A stretch of DNA of 64,000 nt, taken from positions 1,149,927-1,213,926 of the forward strand of contig CANNDF010000001.1 of assembly GCA_947503305.1 (NCBI GenBank), in the 5' to 3' direction. A program made the position numbers and the translations under genes. This document shows, in pieces, positions 24,619 through 33,900 of this stretch (positions are counted from its first letter, which is position 1; each line of letters opens with the position of its first letter). A model generated the notes under the pieces. The model had not been told where the DNA came from. It ran no database searches and worked only from the letters and a program-made list of their open reading frames with translations. This DNA comes from an uncultured Dokdonia sp. (GTDB lineage: Bacteria > Bacteroidota > Bacteroidia > Flavobacteriales > Flavobacteriaceae).

Positions 24619-25035
24619 ATGAAAGCAATATTCCATAAAATACTATCAGTTATGATGGCATTTGTAGTGATATTTACTACAATGTCATTTACAGTAGATA
24701 TGCATTATTGCGGTGATGTTCTTGTTGATGTAGCTATCTTTAAAGAAGCAAAAGATTGCGGCATGGAAATGGCGATGGAAGCCATATCTACCTCTCCCGA
24801 GGTAAAACGTAAGAGCTGTTGTCAAGATAAGCAAGTATTTATTGAAGGACAGGACGAACTCAAGCATTCCTTTGAGCAATTAACAATAGAATCGGCTGTT
24901 TTTGTCGCTGTATTTTATAAAGCAAAAGAACTTCTTTTGCTCGGAAGAGAGGGGCATACCAAATCATCCGATGGGTATCCACCTCCAGAAATTATTACAG
25001 ACCTCACAATTCTTCACGAGCGTTTCCTTATTTGA
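24619..25035 (+). CDS. HYC_CC_PP family protein
   Basis: 138 residues from the ATG at 24619; an upstream TTG lies inside the promoter box. A signal-anchor segment (ILSVMMAFVVIFTTMSF) precedes VDMHYCGDVLVDVAIFKEAKDCGMEM, a KSCCQDKQ pair and a PPPE stretch. These are the HYC, CC and PP features that name this Bacteroidota family. The Cys/His/Met content fits metal contact. It leads the run with an outer-membrane transporter-like protein and HMA proteins. Confidence 0.8.
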   Translation: MKAIFHKILSVMMAFVVIFTTMSFTVDMHYCGDVLVDVAIFKEAKDCGMEMAMEAISTSPEVKRKSCCQDKQVFIEGQDELKHSFEQLTIESAVFVAVFYKAKELLLLGREGHTKSSDGYPPPEIITDLTILHERFLI

Positions 25036-25086
25036 TTTATGATTTTTTACTCAGCAGTAGTATAAATATCATAAACATATAATATC

Positions 25087-25851
25087 ATGAAACACATTTT
25101 TTTGGTTGTTGTTATGTTTGCTTTCGCTAAAGCGTACACTCAAGGACCACCCATTACAGCAGATAAACCCATTATGTTAGGGGGTAATAGTTTTACAACA
25201 AAAACACTAACAGAAATAAGAAACAATGAACGAGGTACAGCTATATATGTCCCATTAATGTTACATTATTTACCTACGTCTAATTCACTTGTGGCCATAC
25301 ATATACCGTATTTGGATTATGACTTAGAAGATGGAGTTTCTGGAAGTATTCTAGCCGATATTAAAGTACAAGGAAAGTACCAATTTTATCGTAAAGATGC
25401 TACAGGAAAGACCTTTAGAGTAGTAGCCAAAACTTTTCAAAGTATCCCTACAGGGGATAAAATAGATTTATTGGGATTGAGTACAGGCTTCTATGAGGGG
25501 TATTACGGTATTGTCTCAGGATACGAAACCTTAAAATATGGTATTTCTAGTGAGGTAGGATACAATTGGTCTCCCGAAGCAACTGTAGATGAGTTTAGAG
25601 CAAAGCTCGGTGTTGGACTTCCATTATTAAAACCACAATATCCTAATAAACAAGTAAATTTATATTTTGAGTATACGAGTACCTTACTTACAGAAAGAGA
25701 TTGGTATCAACTCTTATATGCACAAGGGGTGCAATATGCAGGAAAGAATATCACTTTTGACCTTGCCCTGCAATTACCGTTGGTACAAGATATACCAGAA
25801 TCTAGAGAATTAAATTATAGTGTATTTCTAGGAGCGAGATATACTTTTTAA
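25087..25851 (+). CDS. Outer-membrane-type transporter-like protein
   Basis: 254 residues. A signal peptide is followed by alternating beta-strands ending in YSVFLGARYTF with a terminal Phe, as in outer membrane barrels of the phenol-MetA/transporter-like group. It lies between the HYC_CC_PP gene and HMA-domain genes, suggesting passage or sensing of metals. A degenerate genome palindrome (25120-25134) falls inside the signal peptide and encodes FAKA. Confidence 0.65.
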   Translation: MKHIFLVVVMFAFAKAYTQGPPITADKPIMLGGNSFTTKTLTEIRNNERGTAIYVPLMLHYLPTSNSLVAIHIPYLDYDLEDGVSGSILADIKVQGKYQFYRKDATGKTFRVVAKTFQSIPTGDKIDLLGLSTGFYEGYYGIVSGYETLKYGISSEVGYNWSPEATVDEFRAKLGVGLPLLKPQYPNKQVNLYFEYTSTLLTERDWYQLLYAQGVQYAGKNITFDLALQLPLVQDIPESRELNYSVFLGARYTF

Positions 25852-25869
25852 AACATAAAAAATAAGAAG

Positions 25870-26496
25870 ATGAAAAAAGCAATGTTATTAATTATAACCA
25901 TTTTATTAGTGGTTCCTACATTACAAGCACAAAAGACATATGATCATTTTGAAGTGCAAGTAGATGGACTAGGATGTCCATTTTGTGCCTATGGATTAGA
26001 AAAAAAATTCAAAGAATTTAAAGGAATAAAAAAAGTAGCTATTGATATAGAAACAGGGGATTTTAGTTTTAATTACCCTACAGAGAAAGCACTTACGCTA
26101 GAAGCTGTAAAACAACAAGTGGTAAAAGCAGGATATACGCCTAATGAAGGAAAAGTAACTCGTTATGATGGTACTGTAGAGTTACTAGAACCTATTAAAG
26201 AGGCTATGGCTACCGATGCCAAACTTACCGTTGCATCTACATTTGTAGCAGGTAACTGTGGCATGTGTGAAGCTAGAATTGTAAAAGCGGCGACAGATAT
26301 TGTTGGAGTTGCAAATGCAAGCTGGAACAAAGACACAAAAATATTGGAGGTTAACTATAATAAAAAAACGACCAATATGGATGTCGTGGAAAAAGCTGTT
26401 GCAAAAGCGGGTCATGATACAAAACATCATAAAGCTAGCGATGGCACTTATAATGAATTACCAGGATGTTGCGCTTATGAGCGTGTTGACTATTAA
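25870..26496 (+). CDS. Secreted protein with two heavy-metal-associated (HMA) domains
   Basis: 208 residues with a signal peptide cut near LQAQ. HMA domain 1 has GLGCPFCAYGLEKKF (CPFC) and domain 2 has GNCGMCEARIVKA (CGMC). The C-terminus adds a PGCCAY pair. Paired CxxC ferredoxin-like domains in the periplasm suggest copper or a similar soft metal as ligand. It lies 18 bases after the transporter gene and 10 bases before the NHL lipoprotein gene, so co-transcription is likely. Confidence 0.85.
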   Translation: MKKAMLLIITILLVVPTLQAQKTYDHFEVQVDGLGCPFCAYGLEKKFKEFKGIKKVAIDIETGDFSFNYPTEKALTLEAVKQQVVKAGYTPNEGKVTRYDGTVELLEPIKEAMATDAKLTVASTFVAGNCGMCEARIVKAATDIVGVANASWNKDTKILEVNYNKKTTNMDVVEKAVAKAGHDTKHHKASDGTYNELPGCCAYERVDY

Positions 26497-26506
26497 AAGA
26501 AGAAAG

Positions 26507-27379
26507 ATGAAACAGATATTTCTTATACTTATAAGCACGATACTCTTATTGGCAGGCTGTGCAAAAAAAGAGGCACCAAAAAGTTGGCAGCTCGCTAAGA
26601 CAATACAGATAAAAGGAGTAAATACCATTGGAATGGCCATAACAACCGAAGGTCTCTGGTTAAGTGATGGAGATCACAATAGACTTGTATTAATAGATCG
26701 AGATGGGAAACAACAAAGAACAGTAGATTCATTAGAACGGCCTATGCATATCGCTAGTGAAAATGACATATTATATGTACCTCAATATGGTAATGATGAG
26801 ATATCAGTAGTAGATGTAAACGGATCTCAAGTATTGCCTCTTAAAGATTCATTAGATGCACCAGCAGGTATCTCTGTATATCAAAAAGAAAAAGCGATTG
26901 CCGATTTTTATAACCATCGTATTTTATATACAAAAGATGGCACTAACTATATTTCTTTCGGAAAAGAAGGGAAAGCCGAGGGTGATTTTTATTACCCTAC
27001 AGATGTTCAGATCACTGCAAATGAAATATGGGTGGCAGATGCGTATAATAATAGAATACAGGTATTTGATAAAAACGGAATGTTTTTAAAAATTATAGGT
27101 GCCGATCAAAAAATGAATGCAGCTACAGGTCTCTTTGTGTCAGATAATGAGGTTTTTATCACAGACTATGAGAACGATCGTGTGTTGGTATTTGATCATG
27201 AAGGAGTTTTAAAACAGAAATTATCTGAAGGGATAGAAAAACCTACGGAAATTATACAAGATAATGGCTTGTTATATATCTCAAACTTTAGAAATAGTGA
27301 GCTCAATATATTTGCTTGGGAAGTAACTCCAGAAGGGCCAGAGACACATGATCATGATCACGATCATGATCATAACTAA
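26507..27379 (+). CDS. NHL-repeat lipoprotein with His-rich tail
   Basis: 290 residues from the ATG at 26507. A much longer in-frame extension to 26300 overlaps the HMA gene and has no signal, so it is rejected. The lipobox is LLLAGC. The mature protein is a beta-propeller of NHL repeats (for example FYYPTDVQITANEIWVADAYN, NRIQVFDKNGMF, NDRVLVFDHEG). The C-terminal tail is (HD)-rich (HDHDHDHDHN), a likely metal-binding end. It probably forms part of the metal-related envelope complex. Confidence 0.85.
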   Translation: MKQIFLILISTILLLAGCAKKEAPKSWQLAKTIQIKGVNTIGMAITTEGLWLSDGDHNRLVLIDRDGKQQRTVDSLERPMHIASENDILYVPQYGNDEISVVDVNGSQVLPLKDSLDAPAGISVYQKEKAIADFYNHRILYTKDGTNYISFGKEGKAEGDFYYPTDVQITANEIWVADAYNNRIQVFDKNGMFLKIIGADQKMNAATGLFVSDNEVFITDYENDRVLVFDHEGVLKQKLSEGIEKPTEIIQDNGLLYISNFRNSELNIFAWEVTPEGPETHDHDHDHDHN

Positions 27380-27385
27380 ATTAGT

Positions 27386-28105
27386 ATGAAACGTAGCTAT
27401 CATATTTCAGGAATGACTTGTCAAGGATGTCGAGCAGGTGTTGAGCGAGACTTAAAATCTATTGCAGGAGTTTCTGAAGCCATAGTTTCATTAGAAAAAG
27501 AAGAAGCTGTCATTACGATGGCTTCTTTGTTATCTCTAGAAGAGATACAAAAAGGATTAAAAGCCAACTATCAGATTTTAGAAAAATCACCACAAGATAT
27601 CAAAGCTCTTGATACCTCTATACCTGTTGAACTTTCAAAAATCAAGCAATTACAACCACTCATATTGATCCTAAGCTATATTACTGTTGCAAGTATTTTA
27701 CTACATTATACTTCTTGGGATTCAAGAGCGGTTATGCTGGATTTTATGGGACTATTTTATATTGTGTTTAGTTTTTTTAAACTTTTAGATTTAAAAGGAT
27801 TTGCCAGTAGTTTTGCTATGTATGATCCCATTGCAAAAAGAATTACTGTTTATGGATGGATATATCCATTTATAGAAGTTGTATTAGGTATATTTCTTTT
27901 AATGAGGATTAAAATTTCTGCTGCACTTGTTGTGACATTATTTATTTTAGGAATAACAACTTTAGGTGTTGTTCAGGTATTAATACATAAGAAAACGATA
28001 CAATGCGCTTGTTTAGGAACTGTATTGAAGTTACCAATGACTGAAGCAACTTTTATAGAGAATCTTATAATGATAATCATGGCGCTCATTATGCTCTTCT
28101 TATAA
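27386..28105 (+). CDS. HMA domain fused to MauE/DoxX-like membrane domain
   Basis: 239 residues. The HMA domain (about 1-68) has GMTCQGCRAGVERDL; after a linker come four to five membrane helices with a MauE/DoxX-like pattern, including YGWIYPFIEVVLG and CACLGTVLKLPMTEATFIEN. MauE-like proteins act in redox or disulphide chemistry of exported proteins. Together with the genes upstream it completes a metal-related run. It starts 6 bases after the NHL gene. Confidence 0.82.
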   Translation: MKRSYHISGMTCQGCRAGVERDLKSIAGVSEAIVSLEKEEAVITMASLLSLEEIQKGLKANYQILEKSPQDIKALDTSIPVELSKIKQLQPLILILSYITVASILLHYTSWDSRAVMLDFMGLFYIVFSFFKLLDLKGFASSFAMYDPIAKRITVYGWIYPFIEVVLGIFLLMRIKISAALVVTLFILGITTLGVVQVLIHKKTIQCACLGTVLKLPMTEATFIENLIMIIMALIMLFL

Positions 28106-28160
28106 TAGCTTCTTTATTTGAATCAAAGTACTTTTGTAGGCAACATTCTAATACACAATT

Positions 28161-28382
28161 ATGGAATTTAATTATATTGAAATCATAGGATATCTTGCAA
28201 GCATTGTTTTACTAGTATCATTTTTAAAAAAAGATATAAAACAATTACGAATAGTAAACTCCATAGGTTGTGCTTTATTTGTAACCTATGGAGTATTATT
28301 ATCTAGTTACCCTATTGTTATTACTAACCTTGCGATTATTCTAATAAACGGATATCAATTGTTATATAAAAAGCAAGAATAA
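28161..28382 (+). CDS. Small three-helix membrane protein (YgjV/CBU_0592-like)
   Basis: 73 residues and three hydrophobic helices, with IIGYLASIVLLVSFLKKDIKQLR and NSIGCALFVTYGVLLSSYP. This resembles half of a PQ-loop-like membrane protein, as in the YgjV and CBU_0592 groups. A TACTTTTG box at 28128-28135 could be its promoter. The stop is 2 bases before the convergent stop of the next gene. Function unknown. Confidence 0.65.
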   Translation: MEFNYIEIIGYLASIVLLVSFLKKDIKQLRIVNSIGCALFVTYGVLLSSYPIVITNLAIILINGYQLLYKKQE

Positions 28383-28384
28383 TA

Positions 28385-28984
28385 CTATTCTTTTATTTCA
28401 TTGAGTATACGTTCTGAACTCCGTAAAATTCCTTTATAACAGCGTGTCACAAACCATATGAGTCCTGAAAAAAATATCAACATGATAGGAAGCGCATAGA
28501 AGAGTTTGTTATCAAAATTTGCAAAGAGATCTTCATTGTTAAACAATTTTGCACTTACAGGAATCGTAATTAACATAAATAAGAAACTGATTCCTATGTT
28601 GAGTTTTTGAAAATTCACAAAATCCTTTTTACTCTTTGCATAGGCTTCCATGGTCTCCTTATAATTAGTTTTTGTGAGATTGATGCGTTGCAAATTACGT
28701 ATCGTATATAATGATAGTATAGGCAGAATTGCAAGAATAAGTATACAGAGTCCTCCCGAAATTTGTAAGGGTAGGGTATCAAACTTTTCAAAATTTGCAA
28801 GGATAAATATAAGTGCAGTATAGCATATAACACTTCCTATTTTTTCAGGTGTGGCAATTTTATTCCAGTGATCTTTATAGCGTTGTTGTGTCATTTTTAA
28901 TATAATTTCGTCTGTTAATTGTTTTTGTTTTTCCAGTTCTTGACTCATTTGAGACCAAGCCATTTGCATTTCTTCAAGTTCCAT
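28385..28984 (-). CDS. Membrane protein paired with an ECF-type sigma factor
   Basis: 199 residues. An N-terminal helical segment (MELEEMQMAWSQMSQELEKQ) precedes four membrane helices in two pairs (about 46-64, 75-92, 132-150, 160-180). It starts 5 bases after the stop of the sigma gene upstream. The position and the cytoplasmic N-terminus suggest an anti-sigma or regulatory partner, although there is no zinc-binding ZAS motif. Assignment rests on context. Confidence 0.62.
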   Translation of the reverse strand: MELEEMQMAWSQMSQELEKQKQLTDEIILKMTQQRYKDHWNKIATPEKIGSVICYTALIFILANFEKFDTLPLQISGGLCILILAILPILSLYTIRNLQRINLTKTNYKETMEAYAKSKKDFVNFQKLNIGISFLFMLITIPVSAKLFNNEDLFANFDNKLFYALPIMLIFFSGLIWFVTRCYKGILRSSERILNEIKE

Positions 28985-28989
28985 GATAC

Positions 28990-29475
28990 TTATTCTTTAA
29001 TGAGTTGTTGTCTTAGTTTTTCTTTTATTCTAGAGATTCGCGTGGCTACTTTACTTCTAGAAAATCCAGTTACTTCAGCGATCTCTTCATATTTTTTTCC
29101 TTCTAATAAAAGTAGAATGATCCCTTTATTGACATCGTTAAGTTGTCGTATTTGAGTATACATTTGAGATAGTCGTTCTTCTAGAATAGGATCATCAGGT
29201 TCGTACTTTAGTGTTAAATTTTCGATAGCGACAGCATGTCCTTTTTTCTTTTCTTTTCGTAAAAAAGTAAATGCCGTATTGAGTGCTACACGATACATCC
29301 ATGTACTGGCTTTAGACTCTCCTCTAAAACTCTCAAACCCTTTCCAGAGTTGAAAGACGATATCTTGGTATAAATCTTTTTGATTTTCTAACGTATCACA
29401 ATACACGCGAGTAATCTTAAAAATAATCCCTTCGTTTTCTTTAATTAGTTGTATAAATGCCTCTTCGTTGCGCAT
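28990..29475 (-). CDS. RNA polymerase sigma factor, ECF type
   Basis: 161 residues. Region 2 is visible as VYCDTLENQKDLYQDIVFQLWKG and GESKASTWMYRVALNTAFTFLRK. Region 4 is LNDVNKGIILLLLEGKKYEEIAEVTGFSRSKVATRISRIKEKL. It would direct core RNA polymerase to a small set of promoters. It is followed by the membrane protein gene and diverges from a second sigma-factor gene at 29,628, with a degenerate copy of the genome palindrome between them. Confidence 0.88.
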   Translation of the reverse strand: MRNEEAFIQLIKENEGIIFKITRVYCDTLENQKDLYQDIVFQLWKGFESFRGESKASTWMYRVALNTAFTFLRKEKKKGHAVAIENLTLKYEPDDPILEERLSQMYTQIRQLNDVNKGIILLLLEGKKYEEIAEVTGFSRSKVATRISRIKEKLRQQLIKE

Positions 29476-29558
29476 TGAAGCTTTTGATTTGTAGTATTAG
29501 TGTCGCCTTATTCAGAAAAGTCGCAAAAAGATCGACATTTTTTTTGAACCTCTTTTTT

Positions 29559-29578
29559 TACGCTTTTGCAAAAGCGTA
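29559..29578. repeat. Variant genome palindrome between two sigma genes
   Basis: TACGCTTTTGCAAAAGCGTA: a perfect 20-bp palindrome with compensatory changes (CG to TG and CG to CA at the centre) relative to the common core. Confidence 0.75.
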
Positions 29579-29627
29579 TATAGGCTACCTTCAAATTTCG
29601 AAAAGATATAGTATCTTTAGTCATATA

Positions 29628-30221
29628 ATGCGTAACAGCAACCCTCTACAAACCAATCATATTACGGGAGATATACTTCAAGCTATAAAGGCTAATGATG
29701 AAGATGTCTTTGCAATGCTATATAAAAAAAACTACACTAAAGTAGCATCACATATTCTTAAGAATAATGGGACTATAGATCAAGCAAAAGATGTTTTTCA
29801 AGAAGCATTGATTGCAGTATGGCATAATGTACGTGCAGATAAGTTTGTATCAGAAAGCCCATCGGCAATACATGGGTATCTATTTACAATTGCCAAAAAC
29901 AAATGGACCGACTATTTGAGATCGCAACGATATAAAAAAACAATTATTTCTGATGATGTGATGACAAATGTAAAAGATGACGATGTATATGAAACAAGCG
30001 AATCGAATGTTTTTGAACAACGTCTTGAAATCGCAAAAAAAGCTTTTGTACACTTAGGTAAAGAATGTCAGAGCTTATTAGAGCGATTTTATTATGAAAA
30101 AAAATCGATGCAGATGATTGCCCAAGAATTAGCATTAGACCCAGCCTCTGCACGGAACAAAAAATACCGTTGTATGCAAAAACTTCGAGAGCTTGTTAAT
30201 ACCCCAAAACTCCCCAAATAA
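29628..30221 (+). CDS. RNA polymerase sigma factor (ECF-like) of the CHAT operon
   Basis: 197 residues from the ATG at 29628; the longer frame to 29457 crosses the palindrome and the divergent gene and is rejected. Region 2 has QAKDVFQEALIAVWHNV and IHGYLFTIAKNKWTDYLRSQ. Region 4 has LGKECQSLLERFYYEKKSMQMIAQELALDPASARNKKYRCMQKLREL. The stop overlaps the ATG of the next gene, which encodes a membrane TPR protein, followed by a CHAT protein: a compact sigma/anti-sigma/CHAT unit. Confidence 0.86.
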   Translation: MRNSNPLQTNHITGDILQAIKANDEDVFAMLYKKNYTKVASHILKNNGTIDQAKDVFQEALIAVWHNVRADKFVSESPSAIHGYLFTIAKNKWTDYLRSQRYKKTIISDDVMTNVKDDDVYETSESNVFEQRLEIAKKAFVHLGKECQSLLERFYYEKKSMQMIAQELALDPASARNKKYRCMQKLRELVNTPKLPK

Positions 30222-30946
30222 TGGAACAACAAGATTTTGAATACATAGAAAAATATATAACTGGAGATCTTTCCGAGGAAGAACAAAGTGCTTTTAAAAA
30301 TAAGATGAAGTCAGACACTTCCTTGCAAGAACAAGTAGAAGAACAGCGCATCCTTATAGAAGCAATTCAGGAACAATCGTTACGTGCCACACTAGATAGA
30401 ATCCATAAGAATACCGAAGAAAGTATGACCGTAAAGAACATTCCTCTTTATAAAAAATCATTCATGAGATATGCCATAGCGGCATCTGTGGTTGTATTAT
30501 TTGTGATAGGAGGAATTACGCTTTCGCGAAAGCAAAATACCCATCAAAAACTATTTGCCTCTTTCTTTACTCCTGACCCTGGGCTTCCCACTACGATGAG
30601 TACCACTAGTGAATATGTATTCTATGAAGCCATGGTAGATTATAAACAAGGAGACTATGAAAAAGCAATTTTAAAATGGAACCCATTACTAAAAGATAAA
30701 CCAACTAATGACACCCTTAATTATTTTTTAGGAGTTGCACATCTTGCTAGTGATAATGGAGATGAAGCAATTTCTTTTCTAGAAAAAACAACAGGAACTA
30801 CAGAAAGCTATTTCTTGTCTGATGCTTATTATTATTTAGGCTTGGCATATCTGAAATCTGGAAATATTACAAGCTCAAAAGAAGCACTTTCTCAAAGTAA
30901 TCTTCCTAAAAGTAAAGAAGTGTTATCTAAGATATCAAATGAATAA
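30221..30946 (+). CDS. Membrane TPR protein, probable anti-sigma factor
   Basis: 241 residues. The cytoplasmic N-terminus (IEKYITGDLSEEEQSAFKNKM) resembles the start of anti-sigma domains. One membrane helix is at about 84-101. The exported C-terminal half carries two TPR-like repeats (YKQGDYEKAILKWNPLLKDK, YYYLGLAYLKSGNITSSKEA). A perfect genome palindrome (30520-30533) encodes the TLSRK just after the helix. It overlaps the sigma gene by one base and the CHAT gene by 8 bases. Confidence 0.72.
   Translation: MEQQDFEYIEKYITGDLSEEEQSAFKNKMKSDTSLQEQVEEQRILIEAIQEQSLRATLDRIHKNTEESMTVKNIPLYKKSFMRYAIAASVVVLFVIGGITLSRKQNTHQKLFASFFTPDPGLPTTMSTTSEYVFYEAMVDYKQGDYEKAILKWNPLLKDKPTNDTLNYFLGVAHLASDNGDEAISFLEKTTGTTESYFLSDAYYYLGLAYLKSGNITSSKEALSQSNLPKSKEVLSKISNE
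30520..30533. repeat. Genome palindrome in the membrane TPR gene
   Basis: GCTTTCGCGAAAGC, a perfect 14-bp core inside the coding sequence just after the membrane helix (TLSRK). Confidence 0.85.
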
Positions 30947-33900
30947 TGTTATCTACATAAAAAGAGATATCTGTAAGGTTGTTAGTTGTCTTTTGATACT
31001 TATTTGTGGAGGGTTAAATACCATTATAGCTCAAGAAAATGATCTTAAAGGGGAAGCATTGATTAATGAGTATCTTAAAAATGGAGATATAGATGCTGCA
31101 GAAAATACATTGAATAAAATTATAGAAAGTCATACCAATAATAATGAGGTAGACTCCTTATATAAGTACCCCTATTTTGTTGGAAAGATAGCACGATTAA
31201 AAACCGATGTAAATAGTGCTATAGAAACTGCAGTGACCTTTATAGATTATATAGAAGCCCATACAGAAAATCAAGCAACCTTATATCGCTCTAAAGTAAG
31301 TCTATCTCAATTTTATGATGAGTTGGACGAATCCCAAAAATCATTTGATATCACTGCTGAGGCTTTGGGACATGTCTTAAAGGCATCAGTAACAAAAGAT
31401 GAAGTAGGTAAAATAAGGTACAATCTAGGATTTAGCTATCTGAATTTGGACGATATCCCTAAGGCTAAGATTCAGTTTCAAGAAGCTCTTTTAGATTATG
31501 AAGCGTATCCAGATACCAATAAAAAATGGCTGTCAGATGGGTATAATGCAATGGGGGCTGTTATGTGGTTGTCTTCAAAATTAGACAGCGCATCATATTA
31601 TTATGATAAGGCATCTATAACTATAGAAAATGCCCCAGGAAATCCTATCGAAAACCTACACTTTGCAACTGTTATAAAATCAAATGTTTCTCTTCTAGAA
31701 CATTCTCAGGGTAATCTTAGTAAAGCAATCAAAGTACAGAGTGAAGTGATCGCAAATTTTGAGGAAGTTATTCAAAATGTTGAAGACCAATCAATGGTTC
31801 AAAAGGCACAACGTTTTCAATCTCGTGCAATATCAAATATGTCTATCTTTTATAATGAAGTAGGAAATCTCACACGAGCTAATGAAATGTTGAAATATGC
31901 CTATGCAAAAAAGAAAGTATTTCTGGAACCTACGGATTCGGATATAGGAGCAACACTTATCCAGATGGGGCAATCAGAAATATCACTCAAGTCATTTGAT
32001 GCCGCTCGGGAATATATTGAGGAAGGGTTGGCTATCCTTCAAACAAAAGGAGATGCCATGATTTACTGGAAAGGAGTGGCGTATCGAGCACTGGCAGAGG
32101 TATACCAAAGTAAAGAAGAAATAGATAGTACAGCGCTGTATTATTCTAAAGCAATGACGGCATTAGAAACAGCATTAGGGGAAAATATAGATACAGAATA
32201 CCTCAATTTATTAAAAGCAAAATCGCAATTTGAAGCAAAACAAAACAGAGCCACTAACGCAATTATTACTGCCCAAAAAGCATATGATCATGTAAATACC
32301 TATATGGGAGATACTAGTTTTGAAATTTCAAAACAAATGGCAAACTTATCAGCCATCTATCTTCAACTTGAACGCTATGATCAATCCATTTATTGGAGTG
32401 AAAAAGCGGATGACCTTCTTCAACAAAAAATAGAATCAGCAACAACAGTACTAGATTCTGTAAAGTTATCTTTTGATAGACCCAAGTTAACCTATCTCAA
32501 GATGAAATCTACCTATGCACAAATAGAAAACCCAAGTGTAGATGATATATCAAGAATCTTACATTCATTAAATAAAGCAACGGCTATTTTAGAACACAGA
32601 AAAAGGATAGCTATCACACCCGAAGATGTCAATTTGTTGTTGCAAGAATATCAGAGGATCAATGAGTTTGCAAAATTATTACATGTAAAACGCTATAACT
32701 TAACACAAGATAGACAGGATTTAAATGCATTAATGTCCATACAGGAATCGGGAGTATATAATAAAATAAGAAGCAAGCTAAACTACCAAAACGTTGTTGC
32801 CTTTTCTGGAGTGCCTTCTGAGATTATCGCTCGTGAGAAAGAATTAAAAAATAGACTGTCAGAAGCCTTATCACATACAGCAGATAAGAGTATGGCTATA
32901 TATTTTAATGCCGAAACAAAATGGAATGATTTTCAGGATTCGATACGGGCATCCTATCCGGATTATTATAGAATGCGTTATGAGACTATTGAAACATCGG
33001 TAGATCAAATACTAAATACGATCCCGCCAGATGTAACTATTATCCGTTATTTTTTTGTAGAAGATATCTTATACGTATTTGTTGCAAATGAAAATGAGCA
33101 AACACTTACCCCCTTAGATTTTAAAAACAGTGCTTTAATCTCTAGAATTATTCAAGAACAATTTCAAGAAGATGAAGTATTACAAGCGTTACAGATACTT
33201 GCAAATGATCTATGGAGTCCTATCGCATCAAAAATTACTACAGAACATATTGTAATAATTCCTGATAAGGCATTGTTTAATTTAAGTTTTGAATTGTTAC
33301 CTACTCAAAAAGTGTCTTCTTATTCAGATCTTGCAACGCATAGTGTACTAGCGCATCATACGTTATCATATACATATAGTTTGTCTTTGGTAACTAATCA
33401 AAACACAAAAGAACTTACGTCAAATTTTATTGCATTTACTCCAGAATTTTCTGATGATATGAAGGAAGCATATAAAATTACAATTGTAGATTCTCTCCAG
33501 GTTGATCAAACATATCTAAGACTATTACCACAACCTTTTAGTGTGAACACGGCGAGCAGATATACAAAAACTTTTGATGGAGAGCATTTCAAAAATAAAA
33601 ATGCTACCAAACAGATTTTTAAAAATCAGGCGGGAGAACATAAGATTATACATATAGGAACCCATGCAGAATCTAATAATGTAAGCCCAGAATTATCTCG
33701 TTTAATTTTTGCCAAAAACATATCAGAAAACCAAGACCATGATAGTAACTCACTATATGCTTATGAAATTTATAATTGTAACCTAACCTCTAATCTGGCC
33801 ATTCTTACTGCTTGTGAGACAGGAAAACCTACTTATCAATCTGGGGAAGGAATGATATCACTAGCACACGCGTTTAACTATGCTGGTAGTGAAAGTATAT

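Noticed and set aside
26300..26506. Upstream extension of the NHL lipoprotein gene
   Set aside because: It overlaps the HMA gene in another frame, and the lipoprotein signal starts at the ATG at 26507.
29457..29627. Upstream extension of the CHAT-operon sigma factor
   Set aside because: It crosses the variant genome palindrome and overlaps the divergent sigma gene; region 2 spacing fits the ATG at 29628.
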